Assembly: GCA_963575745.1 (NCBI GenBank)
Contig: CAUYUJ010009835.1
Location: forward strand, 377,001 to 441,000
Origin: Prorocentrum cordatum
Taxonomy: Eukaryota; Sar; Dinophyceae; Prorocentrales; Prorocentraceae
Reading direction: 5' to 3'
Length of the DNA stretch: 64,000 nucleotides
The notes below the pieces were generated by a model, which was not told the DNA's origin, did no database searches, and saw nothing but the letters and a program-made list of their open reading frames with translations. Positions 11,273 to 22,900 of the stretch are shown here, piece after piece (within the stretch, counting starts at the first letter, position 1; the number at the start of each line of letters is the position of its first letter). The position numbers and the translations under genes are program-made.

Positions 11273-12610
11273 GTTGAGGCTCTGGAGCCGACTCAAAAGA
11301 CTGGTAAAGGATACGAGCCATCACGGATGGGGGGGGGCCTCGGATCAATGACACCCAAAGGGGCGCGGGCAATTACATCCTCGAGCTACTCATCCTCGCT
11401 TTGGCCTGGGATCCCTTGGGTGCACCTTTTCATAGGCAGCCCTTTCCATACATCCATACAGACATGTGCCCTGACAGGAAGAAGGATCGACTATGGCCAC
11501 GGTCTCAACACTCACAGCGGCAATGTTTGATTGATGATGGGCCGATCATGAGTCGTTCTCACGCTGACGCCTGGCCAGGTCCAAAGAAGAAGAAAGCTAC
11601 GCCCCGGCGAGAAGACTTGCAGGAGGGTAGGCGACGGGGTCCTTCTGTGGCCGAGTGCATCCGCGCAGTATGCTCAGAGAAGGTACCGAGAGGGCTGCCA
11701 GGCTCAGGAGGCGCTCGATTTGTGCAGACACATCGTCTGCCTCACGGGGGCAGCCTGAAAGCGCACACACTGTGCACTTCTAATTCTTCGAAAGTTCTTT
11801 GATTTTTTGGGGCCAAGATCCTTTCATTTCTAATTGTTCTATCCTGGGCCTCTTCCTGGCCACTAGGGGGCCAGGAACAATTAGAAACGAGCGCAATTTG
11901 AAGTATGCACGATTCGAAATGAACGACGTGTAGGTCGAGAGCGTAGAGGGGCATTCGAGCCATACGTCTTGTCCCTTCGACGACAGTGTGCAGGTCTTCC
12001 CCTGCATGTGGACGCAGAAACTGGCCCACCGCAAGTGCGGGAAGTTCCTTCACTTGCCGGGTAGGAGGCAGTCCCCTTCCATCTTTGCCATGCTGAGCAA
12101 GACCGAGCCAGACCCACGAGCAGCGGGATATATTCACAGTGTTCCGTCTGGCGTGCATGTGTTTTTTTTCATACCTGGTCAAGCATTTGCGGCGACTTCG
12201 CCAGCCGCGCCTCAATTCTGGCGCACGTGGAATGAAGTAGTGGCATGATCTTGTTGAGTCTACATGGGTTGTCTACCAGAAGGGCATGATTATGACTGCC
12301 CGGGCAGGCGAATATCAGGTATCGTTGATGCAGGATTTCTCGAACACCGTCTCGCGATAGCATTCTAGCACGCGTTGGGTATTGCTTTGACAGAGCACTT
12401 CCTTGTGGCGCTACTTGCTCCAACCGCACGGGGTCCAGCGCCGAGGATGATGCTCCCCGCAGTTCCATCTCTAATGCTCCTGCTCCCTCTCCGCTGTTTC
12501 CTTCCCCTTCCCCCTGATATGCAGGCTCTTTGCTTGAGCAATTGTTCCTCACATGACACGTGGGGTTATTGCTTTCTCTGGACACCCCGCGCAGGAGCAG
12601 GGACAGGAGC
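11273..12610. other. unassigned intergenic stretch
   Basis: Unique sequence with no supportable coding frame. A short inverted motif, TTTCTAATTGTTC/GAACAATTAGAAA, is present at 11825-11888. Confidence 0.4.
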
Positions 12611-12615
12611 CCACA

Positions 12616-12617
<2 letters not shown>

Positions 12618-12647
<30 letters not shown>

Positions 12648-12648
12648 G

Positions 12649-12712
<64 letters not shown>

Positions 12713-13020
12713 GTCATCGTCATCATCATCATCATCATCATCGTCATCGTCATCATCATCGTAATCATCATCATCATCATCATCACCATCATCATCATCA
12801 CCATCATCATCATCACCAGCAGCAGCATCATCATCACCACCATCATCACCAGTATCGCCATTATCAGTATCAGCATCAGCCTCAACATCAGCATCACTGT
12901 CATCGTCACCACCATCACCATCACCATCATCACCACCACCACCACCACTACGATCATCTTCATCATCATCATCACCATCATCATCACAACCCCCCTTCGC
13001 CACGCACAAACTCATTAAAT
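12618..13020 (+). repeat. (CAT)n array, about 400 bp
   Basis: Pure CAT triplets on the left decay to the right with CGT, CAC and CAG variants. The poly-His, poly-Ser, poly-Ile and, on the minus strand, poly-Asp and poly-Met frames are artefacts. Confidence 0.95.
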
Positions 13021-13194
13021 TACTCTCACTCATCATCATCCTTATCAGCATCTTTATCGGCACTCATTCCCTCACTCACTCACCCACTCATCATCATCAC
13101 CATCATCACCGACATCACTCCCACACTCATTCGCACTCACACACACAAACACACTCATACACTCACACAGTCATCCACTCAGACATTCATCGGG

Positions 13195-13978
13195 TGGATG
13201 TCTCAGGCGGGAGCCTCGTCTGTGAGTAAAACATGAGGAAGTCTCAGGCGGAGACCCCTTCCCTATGGGGCCTGCACTTCATTTCAGTAATCGGAGCGGG
13301 CCGTTCAAACCTTGTAACTGTCGTCATCTTTGGGCCCCTCACGCCTGAATTTTAGAGATTCCTCAGGCGGGAGCCTCTTTTTGTGAGTGAATCGCGAGGA
13401 AGTCTGAGGCGGGATCCCCCTCCTTATGTAGCCCGTATGTCATGTTGCCAACTGCAGCGGGTCACCCAAATCCTGTACGTAATTGTCGTTCTTTTGGACC
13501 CTCACGCTTGAATTTGGAAGACACTTCAGGCGGGAACCTCATGTGAGTGAATTGCGAGGAAGTCTCTCGCGGGAGACCCCTTCCTATGGAGCCTGCATTT
13601 CATGTTGGCAATCCGAGCGGGTCATTCAAACTCTGTAGCTGTCATCATTATTGGGCCCTTCACGCCTGAATCTTGGCGAAACCGCAGGGGGGAACCTCAT
13701 TCTTGAGTGAATCGCGAGGAAGTCTCAGGAATGGATGGGACCCGCGCCGCAGATTGGCACTCCGAGCGGGTCATGCGAAACCTGGACCCGTGGCCAATTT
13801 TGAGTTCCCGTGTCAGGCTTGCATATTGAGGAGTCTTGGGCGGGAGCCTCCTCCGTGACTGAGTCGCGAGGAAATCTCGACCGGGAGCCCCCTCGCTATA
13901 GAGCCCAAATCTCCATGTCAGAATCGGAGCGAGATCTCGGGATCTCGTAGCTGTCGTCACTGTTGGGCTCAGGAACGG
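13195..13978 (+). repeat. 152-163 bp tandem array, five units
   Basis: Units begin with CTCAGGCGGGAGCCTC-like sequence at 13202, 13362, 13525, 13683 and 13835. Each then carries TGAGTGAATCGCGAGGAAGT, a GAGCGGGTCAT segment and TGGGCCCCTCACGCCTGAAT. Divergence increases to the right. Confidence 0.88.
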
Positions 13979-14377
13979 AGGGGTGATGCGCGGCCTCGCG
14001 AGCCCATCCAGACGGGGTCGCCTTTGTGTTCTTCAGAGGGCCGCTCGCCCGGCTGAGCCCAGTCTCCCGACGCGGCGATGGCGTCACCATCGGCTGCGCC
14101 ACGGACGAGGACGCTGGCCGCACGTGCGTGCCGCACGAGCAGCGGTGGCTGCACCTCTACGTCATGTTCTCCCACGCCACGCGCATGCGGAACATGCTGA
14201 TGCTGCGGCCGCCCACGCAAGTTCCTGGAATGCGGGCCGCCAGAGTCCCCGCGGAAGGCGCCCGGGAAGTCCGACGAGATAGCGGACACTCCCAGAAGCG
14301 AGGCGGAGCAGCTCGCTACACGGCTGGGACTCGCGCCGCCCCGCGCTTGAGCGCGGCCGCGCCCACTTCGAGACCCG

Positions 14378-14495
14378 CGGGGTTGCCCCGGCGGCCTGGC
14401 CAACGGGGTTGTCCCGACGGCCCGCCCCCGCGCCCCAGCGGTTTGCAGGGTTGCCCCAAAGGCATGGCCCGCAGGATTGCCCCAAAGGCTTCGCG
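14378..14495 (+). repeat. about 28-bp repeat, GGGTTGCCCC type
   Basis: GGGGTTGCCCCGGCGGCCTG, GGGGTTGTCCCGACGGCCCG, AGGGTTGCCCCAAAGGCATG and AGGATTGCCCCAAAGGC follow one another. Confidence 0.7.
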
Positions 14496-14499
14496 ATTC

Positions 14500-15180
14500 T
14501 GCTGTCGGCGAACGCGCGCGCGCTGGCCGAGGCGGCGACGGCGCCGAGGGAAATCGATTTGTCTGCCCCGACCAAAGGGGGAGGGCAGGTGCGCGTGGAA
14601 AGGAATCCGGAGGAAAATGCGGAGGGGAGAAGGGGCACGGGGAGGGCGATGATGAGGAGGAGGTGGAAAAGGAGGAGGATCAATTGAAAGAGGGGGAGAG
14701 GGCAGAGCGAAGGGCGAGAGGAGGGCGTCCGCCAGGGCGAGGAGAAAAGGGCTATGGTCAAGCTGAGCATATTCTCGTGGGGGGCCTTACCGTCGGAGTA
14801 ACGTGAGAAGGATGTGGGCCTCCTTGGGTGCGCTCTCTTGACGCCCCTTGCCCGTCCTGGCCCGCTATGGCGGCCATGATGGGCCATCGTGCGACCATCG
14901 ACGGTGCAGACGGGTCCATACTAGGTTGCCTTGGGCCGTCATGATCGGACGTCGGGCTGTCTTGGGGCTATATTGAATAGTTTCGGGAACCATCGCGGCC
15001 ATCCCGGAGCCATTTTGGGAGACAGTCAGCCCGCATGGTATGGATGAACGACATTCCATGGTTACCCTTGCATCGTTGCCCGCAGGCCCAGCGTTAACGA
15101 CTTTCGCTGGCCAGCCCCGTTCGGATGAAAACACATGGCTCCCGAAAGTCCTTGCATACATAGTTCGTTTGTTTCTTACA
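14500..15180. other. unassigned intergenic stretch
   Basis: AG-rich on the left (14570-14720), unique on the right. No supported gene. Confidence 0.4.
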
Positions 15181-15182
15181 TG

Positions 15183-15560
15183 GACAGATTCGTCATCGCC
15201 GTCATCAGCATCATCCGTTTAATCATATGCATCATCATCCGCATCACCATCGTCACCATCTTTTTTTTAAACCAAAACAGCGTCACCATCATTACCCACA
15301 TATCGTAACCATCATCAGCATCAGCACCAACATCGCCACCGTCACCATCATCACCATCACCACCACCATCATAATCATCATCAACACAATTCGTATCCCC
15401 ACCACCTACATCATCATTGGCATCACCGCGGGTTGTTTTGTTGACAAAGGCACCGTCATGTTCGATGAAGGTGATGCGGATGATGATGGTGATGATGATG
15501 ACGTTGACGATGACGATGTCGACATCAACATCGACATCGGCATCGCCACCGTCGTCGCGT
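15183..15560 (+). repeat. imperfect CAT/CAC and GAT array
   Basis: Degenerate CATCAT and CACCATCAC triplets to about 15420, then GATGATGAT and GACATCGACATC to 15550. The two halves are partly complementary. No coding call. Confidence 0.75.
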
Positions 15561-15734
15561 CTCGAGAAAAAAACAAAGTTCCTCGCCCCGAAGCGCGCCG
15601 TGCGGCCGCTACCGGGGGGGGGGGGCGGCCCCGCCGTGTGCGGGGTGGGAGGCTCGCGCTGTCCCCGCTGCCCAGCTCGTGGATCGATCAGGACATACAG
15701 GAGCCGCCCACGCGCGGCATCGGAGAGGGAGCGG

Positions 15735-16150
15735 GGGAGAAGCGGGGATAGGGAGAGAAAGAGAGAGAGGGTGTGTGATAGTGAGAGAGAAGGAGACACA
15801 TAAAGACAATACAGCCAACCATATATACATCTATATATATACACAGAGAGAAGGAGAGAAAACGAGGAAGAAAGAGGGAGCGAAAGAGAGAAACGAAGAA
15901 CACAAAAACGATAAACAGAGAGAGAGAGAGAGAGATGAAGTGAAAAAGGGGAAGAGGGAGGGAGTGATGGGATGAGGGGGAGAGGGAGTGGCGGGAGAGG
16001 GATAGAGAGATAGACAGCGAGCGATAAATAAAGAGAGGGAGTGAATGGGGATAGAGGGAGAGATGGAGCGAGGGGGAGGGGAAGGGGGGGAGGGAGAAAG
16101 TTAGGTAGAGGAAGAAAGAGAGAGAGAGAGAGAGAAAGAGGGGAAAATGG
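15735..16150 (+). repeat. purine (GA)-rich tract
   Basis: About 400 bp of GAGAGA/GGGAGA/GAAAGA with only short pyrimidine interruptions, including an (AT)n patch near 15825. Confidence 0.85.
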
Positions 16151-16159
16151 TGATGAGGA

Positions 16160-16630
16160 GGAGGAGGCGGGGGAGGACGGGGGGGAGGAATAGGACGGGG
16201 GAGGAGTGTGAAAGGAAGACTGGTAGGAGGAGCAGGAGCAGGAGGATCAGGATGAGGTGCAACAGGAGGACCCGCGTCTGGCGAAGCCTGTCTACAAGGA
16301 AGCATGTTGCGAGGCGACCAGCAGACTGAGCCTGGAGGAGAAACGGGATTGAGAAGGTGACTCTTCGGGTCCTCGAGGCCTAATAGCTTGCCTGAGGCAG
16401 AAAGAATGGAGGAGGGGTGCGGGAAGTGGAAGGCTGAGGGTTATAGGGTCGCCAGGAGTTGAAGGGTCATGAACCAAAGGGCGAGGACTGAGACGGCGGA
16501 GAGAAACAGCCCCGGAGCGATGGAAATACAGCGTCTCGCGCCCGACCATGGGGGCTCCCCGCGCTCCGCAGCGTTCGCAGCGCATCTGGAACGCAAGGCA
16601 GCCAGCCTTTCTGAGGGTGAGCTCCGCTCC
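16160..16630. other. unassigned intergenic stretch
   Basis: AGG-rich on the left, then unique sequence. No supported gene. Confidence 0.4.
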
Positions 16631-16637
16631 CAACACA

Positions 16638-17180
16638 CCCTACGGTCGGGTGCCTCGTCTTAGCGTGTCGCGCCGCCTGTTCTGGCCCACTGCGCTTCGG
16701 TGCGACACGCTATCCACGTCCCCGACCCCGAGCGTCAATGTCCAAAGTATTTCGAATCAGTGCTTGCGCTGAAGGGGTCATAGCGTATATTGAAAGATTA
16801 GGCGAAAGTTTCCCGCCGAATTTCATGGCCGGCTGGGTTCCCGGGTTCCCGGTTCCGGGTTTCCAGGTTCCTAGTTATTGGTTCCGGGCCGATGTCGGTG
16901 GGTTCTGGGTTCCCGGGTTCTTGGTCGATCTCCTTATCGATCTCTTTATCGATCCCACGATTCATTACCGATCTCATGATCAGTCTAACTATTCATCTCA
17001 CTCAATCGATCTCACCATCGATCTCATCAAACTATCCACTGTTTGGGCCTTTTCTCTGGTGTAATTCGAAGCCCTACCGTCCCGCGGAGCGGAACGACAC
17101 GCTTGCCAGCTTGCAGGGCACAGCGTGTCGCCGGGGCCAAAGCCGCGACGCGCTGAGCAATAGTTCCGCCCGCAGTCTTG
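16638..17180. mobile_element. M7 element, long form
   Basis: The left end (CCTACGGTCGGG, then TAGCGTGTCGCG, GGTGCGACACGCTATCCAC) and right end (CCGCGGAGCGGAACGACACG, CAGCGTGTCGCC, AGTTCCGCCCGCAG) match the two ends of the 232-bp element at 46216-46447. This copy is longer. Its middle (about 16745-17085) holds a GGGTTCCCGGGTTCC repeat and a GATCTC(C/T)TTATC repeat absent from the short form. No TSD is seen. Confidence 0.55.
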
Positions 17181-17395
17181 CTAGAACGTTTGGTCGTCCA
17201 GCCGGAAGCGCGCAGGAGATGTGCAACGAGTACGGCGGCGTGCACAGCGTCGAGTCCGACGGCCCGTGCCGCTTCGCCGTGGCCTCGGGGATCGCTGGCT
17301 GTTCGGCACGGCACCTCTGGCCACCCCGCCCATGGTGGAGCCTCTTCCTTTTGTCGCTGTTCTCTCCTCTCGGAGGTCCAGGAGCTTCCTAAACA

Positions 17396-17558
17396 TCAGG
17401 AGAGGACAAAACACACAGACACAATTCATCCTCGACTCCCCAGAAAATATGGGAAAATATGGGAAGTGGGGGGGAAGACAGAAACCCAGAAAATATGGGA
17501 AAATATGGGGAATGTTTTTATTTGTGTGTATTTTTTTGTGTGTCCTGGGGCCCCTTCA
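17396..17558 (+). mobile_element. M1 inverted-repeat element, copy 3, with TSD
   Basis: 163-bp copy from TCAGGAGAGG to GGGGCCCCTTCA, flanked by the exact 5-bp TSD AAACA at 17391-17395 and 17559-17563. Two direct copies of AGAAAATATGGGAAAATATG lie inside. It is one of the least decayed copies. Confidence 0.9.
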
Positions 17559-17574
17559 AAACATGAACATTCGG

Positions 17575-17905
17575 AGGTCTTGGACTGGCGCTGGGGCCCC
17601 TTTTGCCGGCGCCGCCCCCGTCGCGCTCTGCGCGCCAGGGAGGGGGGCCCAGCGCCGGGCCAAGAAGCCTGTGCGGACCACCGACGGTTTGGGCGTATAC
17701 CATGTGCTGTTCCTCCACCATGGCCGTCCTCCTAGGTGGGCTCGCACACGTCGGTGGTCGAGGCTCTTGCAAAGTTGGCGCTCGCCAGTGTCCGCAAGTT
17801 CGCAGGCGTCCTGGCCATCGGGTTTTGAAGGGGTTTGTCCGCTGCGAGATCTGCTGGTCTCTGAGACCTGCATGCGGGGGTAAGTCGAAGTTGGAACCTT
17901 CTGTC
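17575..17905. other. unassigned stretch with an M6-like fragment
   Basis: GCGCTGGGGCCCC and CTCTGCGCGCCAGGGAGG followed by GGCCCAGCGC at 17588-17665 resemble the loop region of the M6 foldback elements at 43719 and 53356. The rest is unassigned. Confidence 0.4.
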
Positions 17906-18145
17906 TAATTGTTCTGCCGGCATGCGCACATGACCGACCAGGTGCGAAATGTTTGTCAGGTGCGCCAATAGCTCCAAGCTCGACCACTGTGCAGTGCCCG
18001 CGATGTGTGCCATGCGCGCCGTGTACGCCAGCTGCGCGTTGCGTCAAGTTGGACCTGCCAGGCTTCACAATCTTGGAGCACCTGGCAAATTTGTCTCACC
18101 TGGTCGATATCGTGCGCGTGCGCATATCGAAAATGCAACTCTGTA
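17905..18145. repeat. imperfect inverted repeat, about 65-bp arms
   Basis: The left arm has GCATGCGCACATGACCGACC then AGGTGCGAAATGTTTGTCAGG. The right arm has CACCTGGCAAATTTGTCTCA then CCTGGTCGATATCGTGCGCG. The arms pair over most of their length. Could be a decayed foldback element. Confidence 0.55.
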
Positions 18146-18628
18146 GCAGGCACACGATGAACGCAACGTGATCGCATGTAACCAAACGCAGCGAACATCA
18201 TTCGGCACAGAAATATCACATCTGCATTTCCAAGACGTGTTGAATGCACGCTGGTGGCCACTATGGCTTCTATATTCTCTCAATGAAAGTCCACCGCGCT
18301 TGTGCTGCAGAGTCCACGCTGCCTGCTTCGGTGGCACTCCCAGGGGGGGAGGCAGAGGGAGCCGGCCTTGTCAGAAGGCCCAGACAGCCTCTGGCCTTCC
18401 GAGGAGCTTCCTGGGCCTTCTGCGAAGCCGCAGAGGGCATCTCGGAAAGGCAGGACGGCGTGTGAGAAACCCGGCCACCTGGTGAGAAGGCCTCCCCCCC
18501 TCGCACATCCCCTTCTGGGCGCACCGCGGACTGCCGCAGCGGCAGCGTGGGCACTCTCGGCGCCGGCGGCGTGCTCGCCTCGGTGGCCCTCGTCGAGGCG
18601 GCCGCCCTTCGCACCCACCACTCGACCG

Positions 18629-18751
18629 GAGGAGGAGGAGGAGGAGGAGGAGGAGGAGGAGGAGGAGGAGGAGGAGGAGGAGGAGGAGGAGGAGGAGGAG
18701 GAGGGAGGAGGGAGGGAGGGAGGGAGGGAGGGAGGGAGGGAGGGAGGGAGG
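18629..18751 (+). repeat. (GGA)n then (GGGA)n microsatellite
   Basis: Pure GGA for about 75 bp, then GGGA tetranucleotides for about 40 bp. Confidence 0.95.
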
Positions 18752-18864
18752 GCGCTGAGACGAGCATGAGCGCGGACACCCACGTTTGCGTTGCACCTTC
18801 GGGGGGCCTCGCCTGCCCCCCCAAATGCGTGTCTTTTCTGGTGCCCGACGCGGGCTCGGTGCAG

Positions 18865-18970
18865 ACTCGACGTGGATGTGGCGTGGGTTCCACGTGGATT
18901 CGGCACCGATTCGACACGGATCCGACGAGTCCGACACGGATCCGGCACGGATTCGACGCGGATAGGGCCG
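18865..18970 (+). repeat. ACACGGATCCG short repeat
   Basis: Four to five units of GACACGGATCCG/GGCACGGATTCG, about 17-20 bp each. Confidence 0.65.
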
Positions 18971-19130
18971 CGGTTGGACAGACAAGGTTCCCCGAGGATG
19001 CAACAGAACGTTGAGGACAGGCGATTTTATCTGATTATTCGCAGGCGTTCCCCTCCGCATGCCTCGTCCTTCTTCTAGAATCGCGTTGGTGAAACACCAG
19101 CGCTGGAGCAAGCAAGCCCTGGGAGCAGAG

Positions 19131-19225
19131 GCTCCTCCTCCTCCTCCTCCTCCTCCTCCTCCTCCTCCTCTTCCTCCCTCTCTTCGAACTTCATCTCCTC
19201 CTCCTCCTCCTCCTCCTCCTCCTCC
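19131..19225 (+). repeat. (CTC)n microsatellite, two blocks
   Basis: CTC runs at 19131-19170 and 19195-19225 separated by TTCGAACTTCAT. Confidence 0.9.
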
Positions 19226-19395
19226 TGTGCGCCGCCATCCCTCCCTCTCGCTCTCCGTGCCCCGCGCCCGCGTCGGCGGCGCGGCCTTCGGCTTCGGCGC
19301 GAGGGGAGGCAGCGGCACGTGCGGCGGCGCTGCCGACTCTACACAGGAGGGAGGCCGTCAACCGTGGACAGCTCTTGTTGTTGGCAATACTGATG

Positions 19396-19561
19396 TCCAT
19401 ATCCACTGCAGTATGGAGTTTCGGGCTCCCTTCCCAAGAAACCCGAGGCGCACTGGATATGGATAAATTTGCGTCCTAGAGGCTCGATTTTTATCCATAT
19501 CCAGTGCGCCTCGGCCTTGTGGCGCCGCTTCCAAAAAAGTCCAAGAGGCACTGGATATGGA
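19396..19561. repeat. two tandem hairpins with TCCATATCCA ends
   Basis: TCCATATCCACTGC to GCACTGGATATGGA bounds 19396-19463, and TCCATATCCAGTGC to GCACTGGATATGGA bounds 19494-19561. The facing inner arms also form a perfect 24-bp stem (19444-19467 with 19490-19513). It looks like two copies of a roughly 68-bp hairpin unit side by side. Confidence 0.75.
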
Positions 19562-19599
19562 CATGAATCTTGCCCGCACTTGTCTCTGGACAGAAGGCT

Positions 19600-20400
19600 T
19601 AAGTTCACCACCCACCAAACCACCTGCAAATCCAACCCGGAGGCCCCGATTTGCCCTCTATGATCAGTTGGGGGGGGGGTCGGAGGACATCGAACAAACG
19701 CAAAAGAAGCCCGTACCCCCCCCAAGCCGAAGTTCGGGTCTTCGGGTTGGGTTAGGGTGGTCTGGTGGGTAGTCATAAGTCGGGCATGTCCCTCTACAGG
19801 AAGAACATTAAAACATAGTAAACAAATTAGTCTGGGGACGATCTTTCTACTATATTTGAGCCCGGTTGGCCATTTTTTGAGTATTGTTAATTCTTCGTCC
19901 AAAATCAGCTTGTAGGGGGGCATGCCCGACCTAGAAGTAGGCCGGTCAGATAGCAAATCGTTTTGCCATCAGCGGCCCCAGGGAAATGTCTTGTCGCCCG
20001 AAGGCCCCGTGGGATTCATGGATGGAAGCTCTGGGGCGCCTTTTGGACCCTCGCAAATCGACGAACACTGTGCCCCAATCTTTCTTGTGGCAACATGTCT
20101 TACCGTACGGGATGACTGAAGCGGCAACCTGCCTGGCGGTGGGCAAGGAGTGAGACGATCGGGGCTGGAAAGCCCTGCGAAAGTGCAAAGACGCTGGCTT
20201 GTCCGCAGTAGTGAAATTGACTTGAAGGTTTTCGCCACTCAGTCAGACAACAATCACTTAGCACAACTTCTGAAGGAGTTCAAACATGTTGCCTCTTCGG
20301 CACAGCTCGTGGTGCCATCTTCGAGCCTCTTGTGACCTCTTTCGGCTGCACTGGGCCATCGCGGCCTATCTTGAGCCTTCTTGGTGGCCCGCGGCCGTGC
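19600..20400. other. unassigned intergenic stretch
   Basis: Unique sequence, no supportable gene. Confidence 0.35.
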
Positions 20401-20402
20401 CA

Positions 20403-20550
20403 CCATTCTGTTATGCGTTTCGTTTTCGGCTGCTCGGGGGCCGCTGTTTTGTTCACCCGCTGTTTTGTTCCAGAACGGCCCGCGCGACGCCGGCCAGCGT
20501 TTTCGCTCAAACTTCGTTTTGAAACGAAAACGAAACATGAACAGAAAATA
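20403..20550. repeat. inverted repeat with TTTCGTTTTCG arms
   Basis: ATTCTGTTATGCGTTTCGTT at the left pairs imperfectly with AACGAAAACGAAACATGAAC followed by AGAAAA at the right. Possible foldback element of about 148 bp. Confidence 0.55.
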
Positions 20551-20727
20551 CTGTTCAGGTTGAGTCCTGCCTTCTTGGGTACCTCGGATAGCACTTGTGG
20601 GCTGTGCAGGGGCAGAGCGGATCGGTCCTGGGCAGCGCCAGTTCTGTGGCCCTGGAAGAGTCTCCAAGGTCCCGGGGGCCCCTGGCGAGCTCTTAGGGCC
20701 CTCCCTCGAACGAGATTTGGGAGTACT

Positions 20728-20847
20728 GGGGAGGGGCAACAAAGAGGAGGCATTATCACCTCCTCAGTATTGGATTCTCCCAGAGGAGGAATACTGGAGA
20801 TACTCCACTATTCCTCCCCAGTGCTGGAGAGGGGCAACAAAGAGGAG
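20728..20847 (+). repeat. 24-bp direct repeat, 96 bp apart
   Basis: CTGG(G/A)GAGGGGCAACAAAGA followed by GGAG occurs at 20728 and 20824. The spacer carries a CTGGGAGAATCC-type inverted motif. Confidence 0.7.
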
Positions 20848-20849
20848 CA

Positions 20850-22500
20850 CGAATCCTGAGATGCGTGAGAGGAGGGGGGGCAGACACGCAGCTCACGTGC
20901 ATTCTCACCCCTGGCAAGCGTGGGTCGGCGGGCAGGCAGGCAGTGAGGTGGTTCGCGTTGTGACTGCGCTCGCCTTCCAAGATATCCTCACTGCGCCGGG
21001 AGCTCATATTCGTTTGGGCCAGTGGACCACATCGCACTGCGATGATCGGCAAGGCTCGCCACAAGGAGTGCATGTGGCCTCGACCGTGGCAAGCCAGCTG
21101 ATGTGTACACGGTGGGCCTGAATTGGTGCTGGCCTGGCAGGCTGTCTATGCGCAGCGGTCGCACGGCCAGTGCGTTTGTATTTTTCGGCCGGATGCACGG
21201 TGTCGCCAATGAGGTCGTGACGTTTGCTTCACCGGGGGCTGCCGAGAATGCGGCGAACTCGCTGTCAGGCCTGGCTCTATTTCCACTTTTGCAGTGCACT
21301 GTTGGCGCATGTGTTGTTTCACGTTGTGTTGTAGCCCACATGTTTCATCGTCATACTTCTTGTCGCATTTTCTTCAGGGCATCGTTTGCGGTTCCGTGAG
21401 ATTCAGGTACGGGGAAAGCGTTGAAGGAACCGAGGGTGGCATCTTTCAATGTTTGGCAAGCCAGTCAGTTTCTCATCAAGTCCCCATGCAGAGCACCCCA
21501 TTCAAGCCATCTCGAAGTCGGGAGCATCAAAGTACTTGTAATTTGGCAGGCTTCAGTTCTTTCGCAGATTGCTGAACGATTCGGGCAGCCGTACCCTCCC
21601 CCTTACCCATCGAGTCGTCTCTTTAGGCATGCCAGGTCTCAGTCAGTGTGCGTTGGTAGCTTCTGACTTTGCGTGTATGTTGTGTCACACTATTGTTGGC
21701 ACACCTTATATCATCCCTTGGTGCCGATGGGTTGGGTACGTCGCCGGGCAATTTTGTCTGTGACCTTTCTGCGCGGATTGAGGATTATCGCTGGAGGATG
21801 GCACTGGCTCTGTGTCAAGATTGCAGTGCGAGCTGTTGCCACAGGACTGGGGGACGGCCGCTACACAGGGAATAGAAGGGACGGGCGTGGAATTGAGCAG
21901 GTAGCGAACCAGAGTGTATTACACAAGCGAGGGTAAACATGATAAGAACCAGCTTTTGGCATGTGATCGTTTTTTATTCATTGTTTTGCCGATCGGCGCG
22001 GGCCCTCGCACCCCTCCTCCCCCCCTCCCCCCGTGAAGTGGATCTTGGCTGCTTTTTGACATCGGTTTCGAGCGGGTGGAGTCTCCCCCAGAGGACGCAC
22101 GGTCCGAAACAGTTGCACGAAGCGGAGGTCCGGAGCCAGACCCCCCCCCCCTTCCGCCCAATGTCGAAACGCCGAAAAAAAAACGCTCACCATGAGTCGA
22201 TGCATTGTTGGCGGAGCAGCAGCCCTTCTGGGAGAGTTTGAATTCGATGCTCGGAGTTCTGGAATGGCCAGCCCAGTCGTTATAGGCTCAGCTCGATCGG
22301 CCGTGCGGATCGCACGTGCTCGTGCTGAGTACATGGCACTCGGTACGCCGAGAGTAACAGAGGTACACGATTCCTTGTTTGAGTCGACCAATACATGAAG
22401 CCATGCATGGGGCAGTGGGAACGGAAGGCGGGATCTGCCCAAAACAGTGCAGGCACTTAGGGTCCCTTCCTTGTTTTCTGAGGAGCTGGACCTGCGCGTC
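20850..22500. other. unassigned intergenic stretch
   Basis: About 1.6 kb of largely unique sequence with no recognisable domain in any frame. Frames reach only about 80-170 aa. Confidence 0.4.
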
Positions 22501-22508
22501 GGTCTGGT

Positions 22509-22672
22509 TCAGGAGGGGAAAAAACACACACAGACACAATGATTCGTCGACTCCCAGGAAATATGCGAACATATGGGAAGTGGGAGGAAGACAGAAACCC
22601 AGAACATATATGAAAATATGGGGAATCTTTTTTATGTGTGTGTATTTATTGGTGTGTTTGTGGGCCCCTTCA
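22509..22672 (+). mobile_element. M1 inverted-repeat element, copy 4, with TSD
   Basis: 164-bp copy from TCAGGAGGGG to GGGCCCCTTCA, with an exact 5-bp TSD, CTGGT, at 22504-22508 and 22673-22677. Confidence 0.9.
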
Positions 22673-22721
22673 CTGGTGGCCATTCGGCGGCCGTCGCCGC
22701 CGCGTCGCGGCCCCGTCGCCC

Positions 22722-22880
22722 GCCCGTCGTCTGGACCTTCGCGTCGGTCTGGCGGCTATGTGGTCGCCGTGGCCGCCCCGTCGCGCGCTTGTCGCCGCCC
22801 GTCGTCTCGGCCGAGGGCGTCGGTCTGGCGGCTGCGTGGTCGCTGTCGCCGCCCCGTCGCCTCGTCGCCGCTCGCTGTCG
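22722..22880 (+). repeat. about 78-bp tandem duplication, GC-rich
   Basis: CGCCCGTCGTCT followed by GCGTCGGTCTGGCGGCT and GTCGCCGCCCCGTCGC appears twice, between M1 copies 4 and 5. Confidence 0.65.
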
Positions 22881-22900
22881 GGATGTGCATCCTTTCAACA

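Noticed and set aside
12553-13236. Poly-His, poly-Ser, poly-Ile and poly-Asp/poly-Met frames
   Set aside because: They are the readings of one (CAT)n array in different frames.
13195-13978. Regularly spaced repeats suggestive of a CRISPR array
   Set aside because: The units are 152-163 bp, diverge along their whole length and have no short conserved repeat with unique spacers. They are ordinary tandem repeats, and the genome is eukaryotic.
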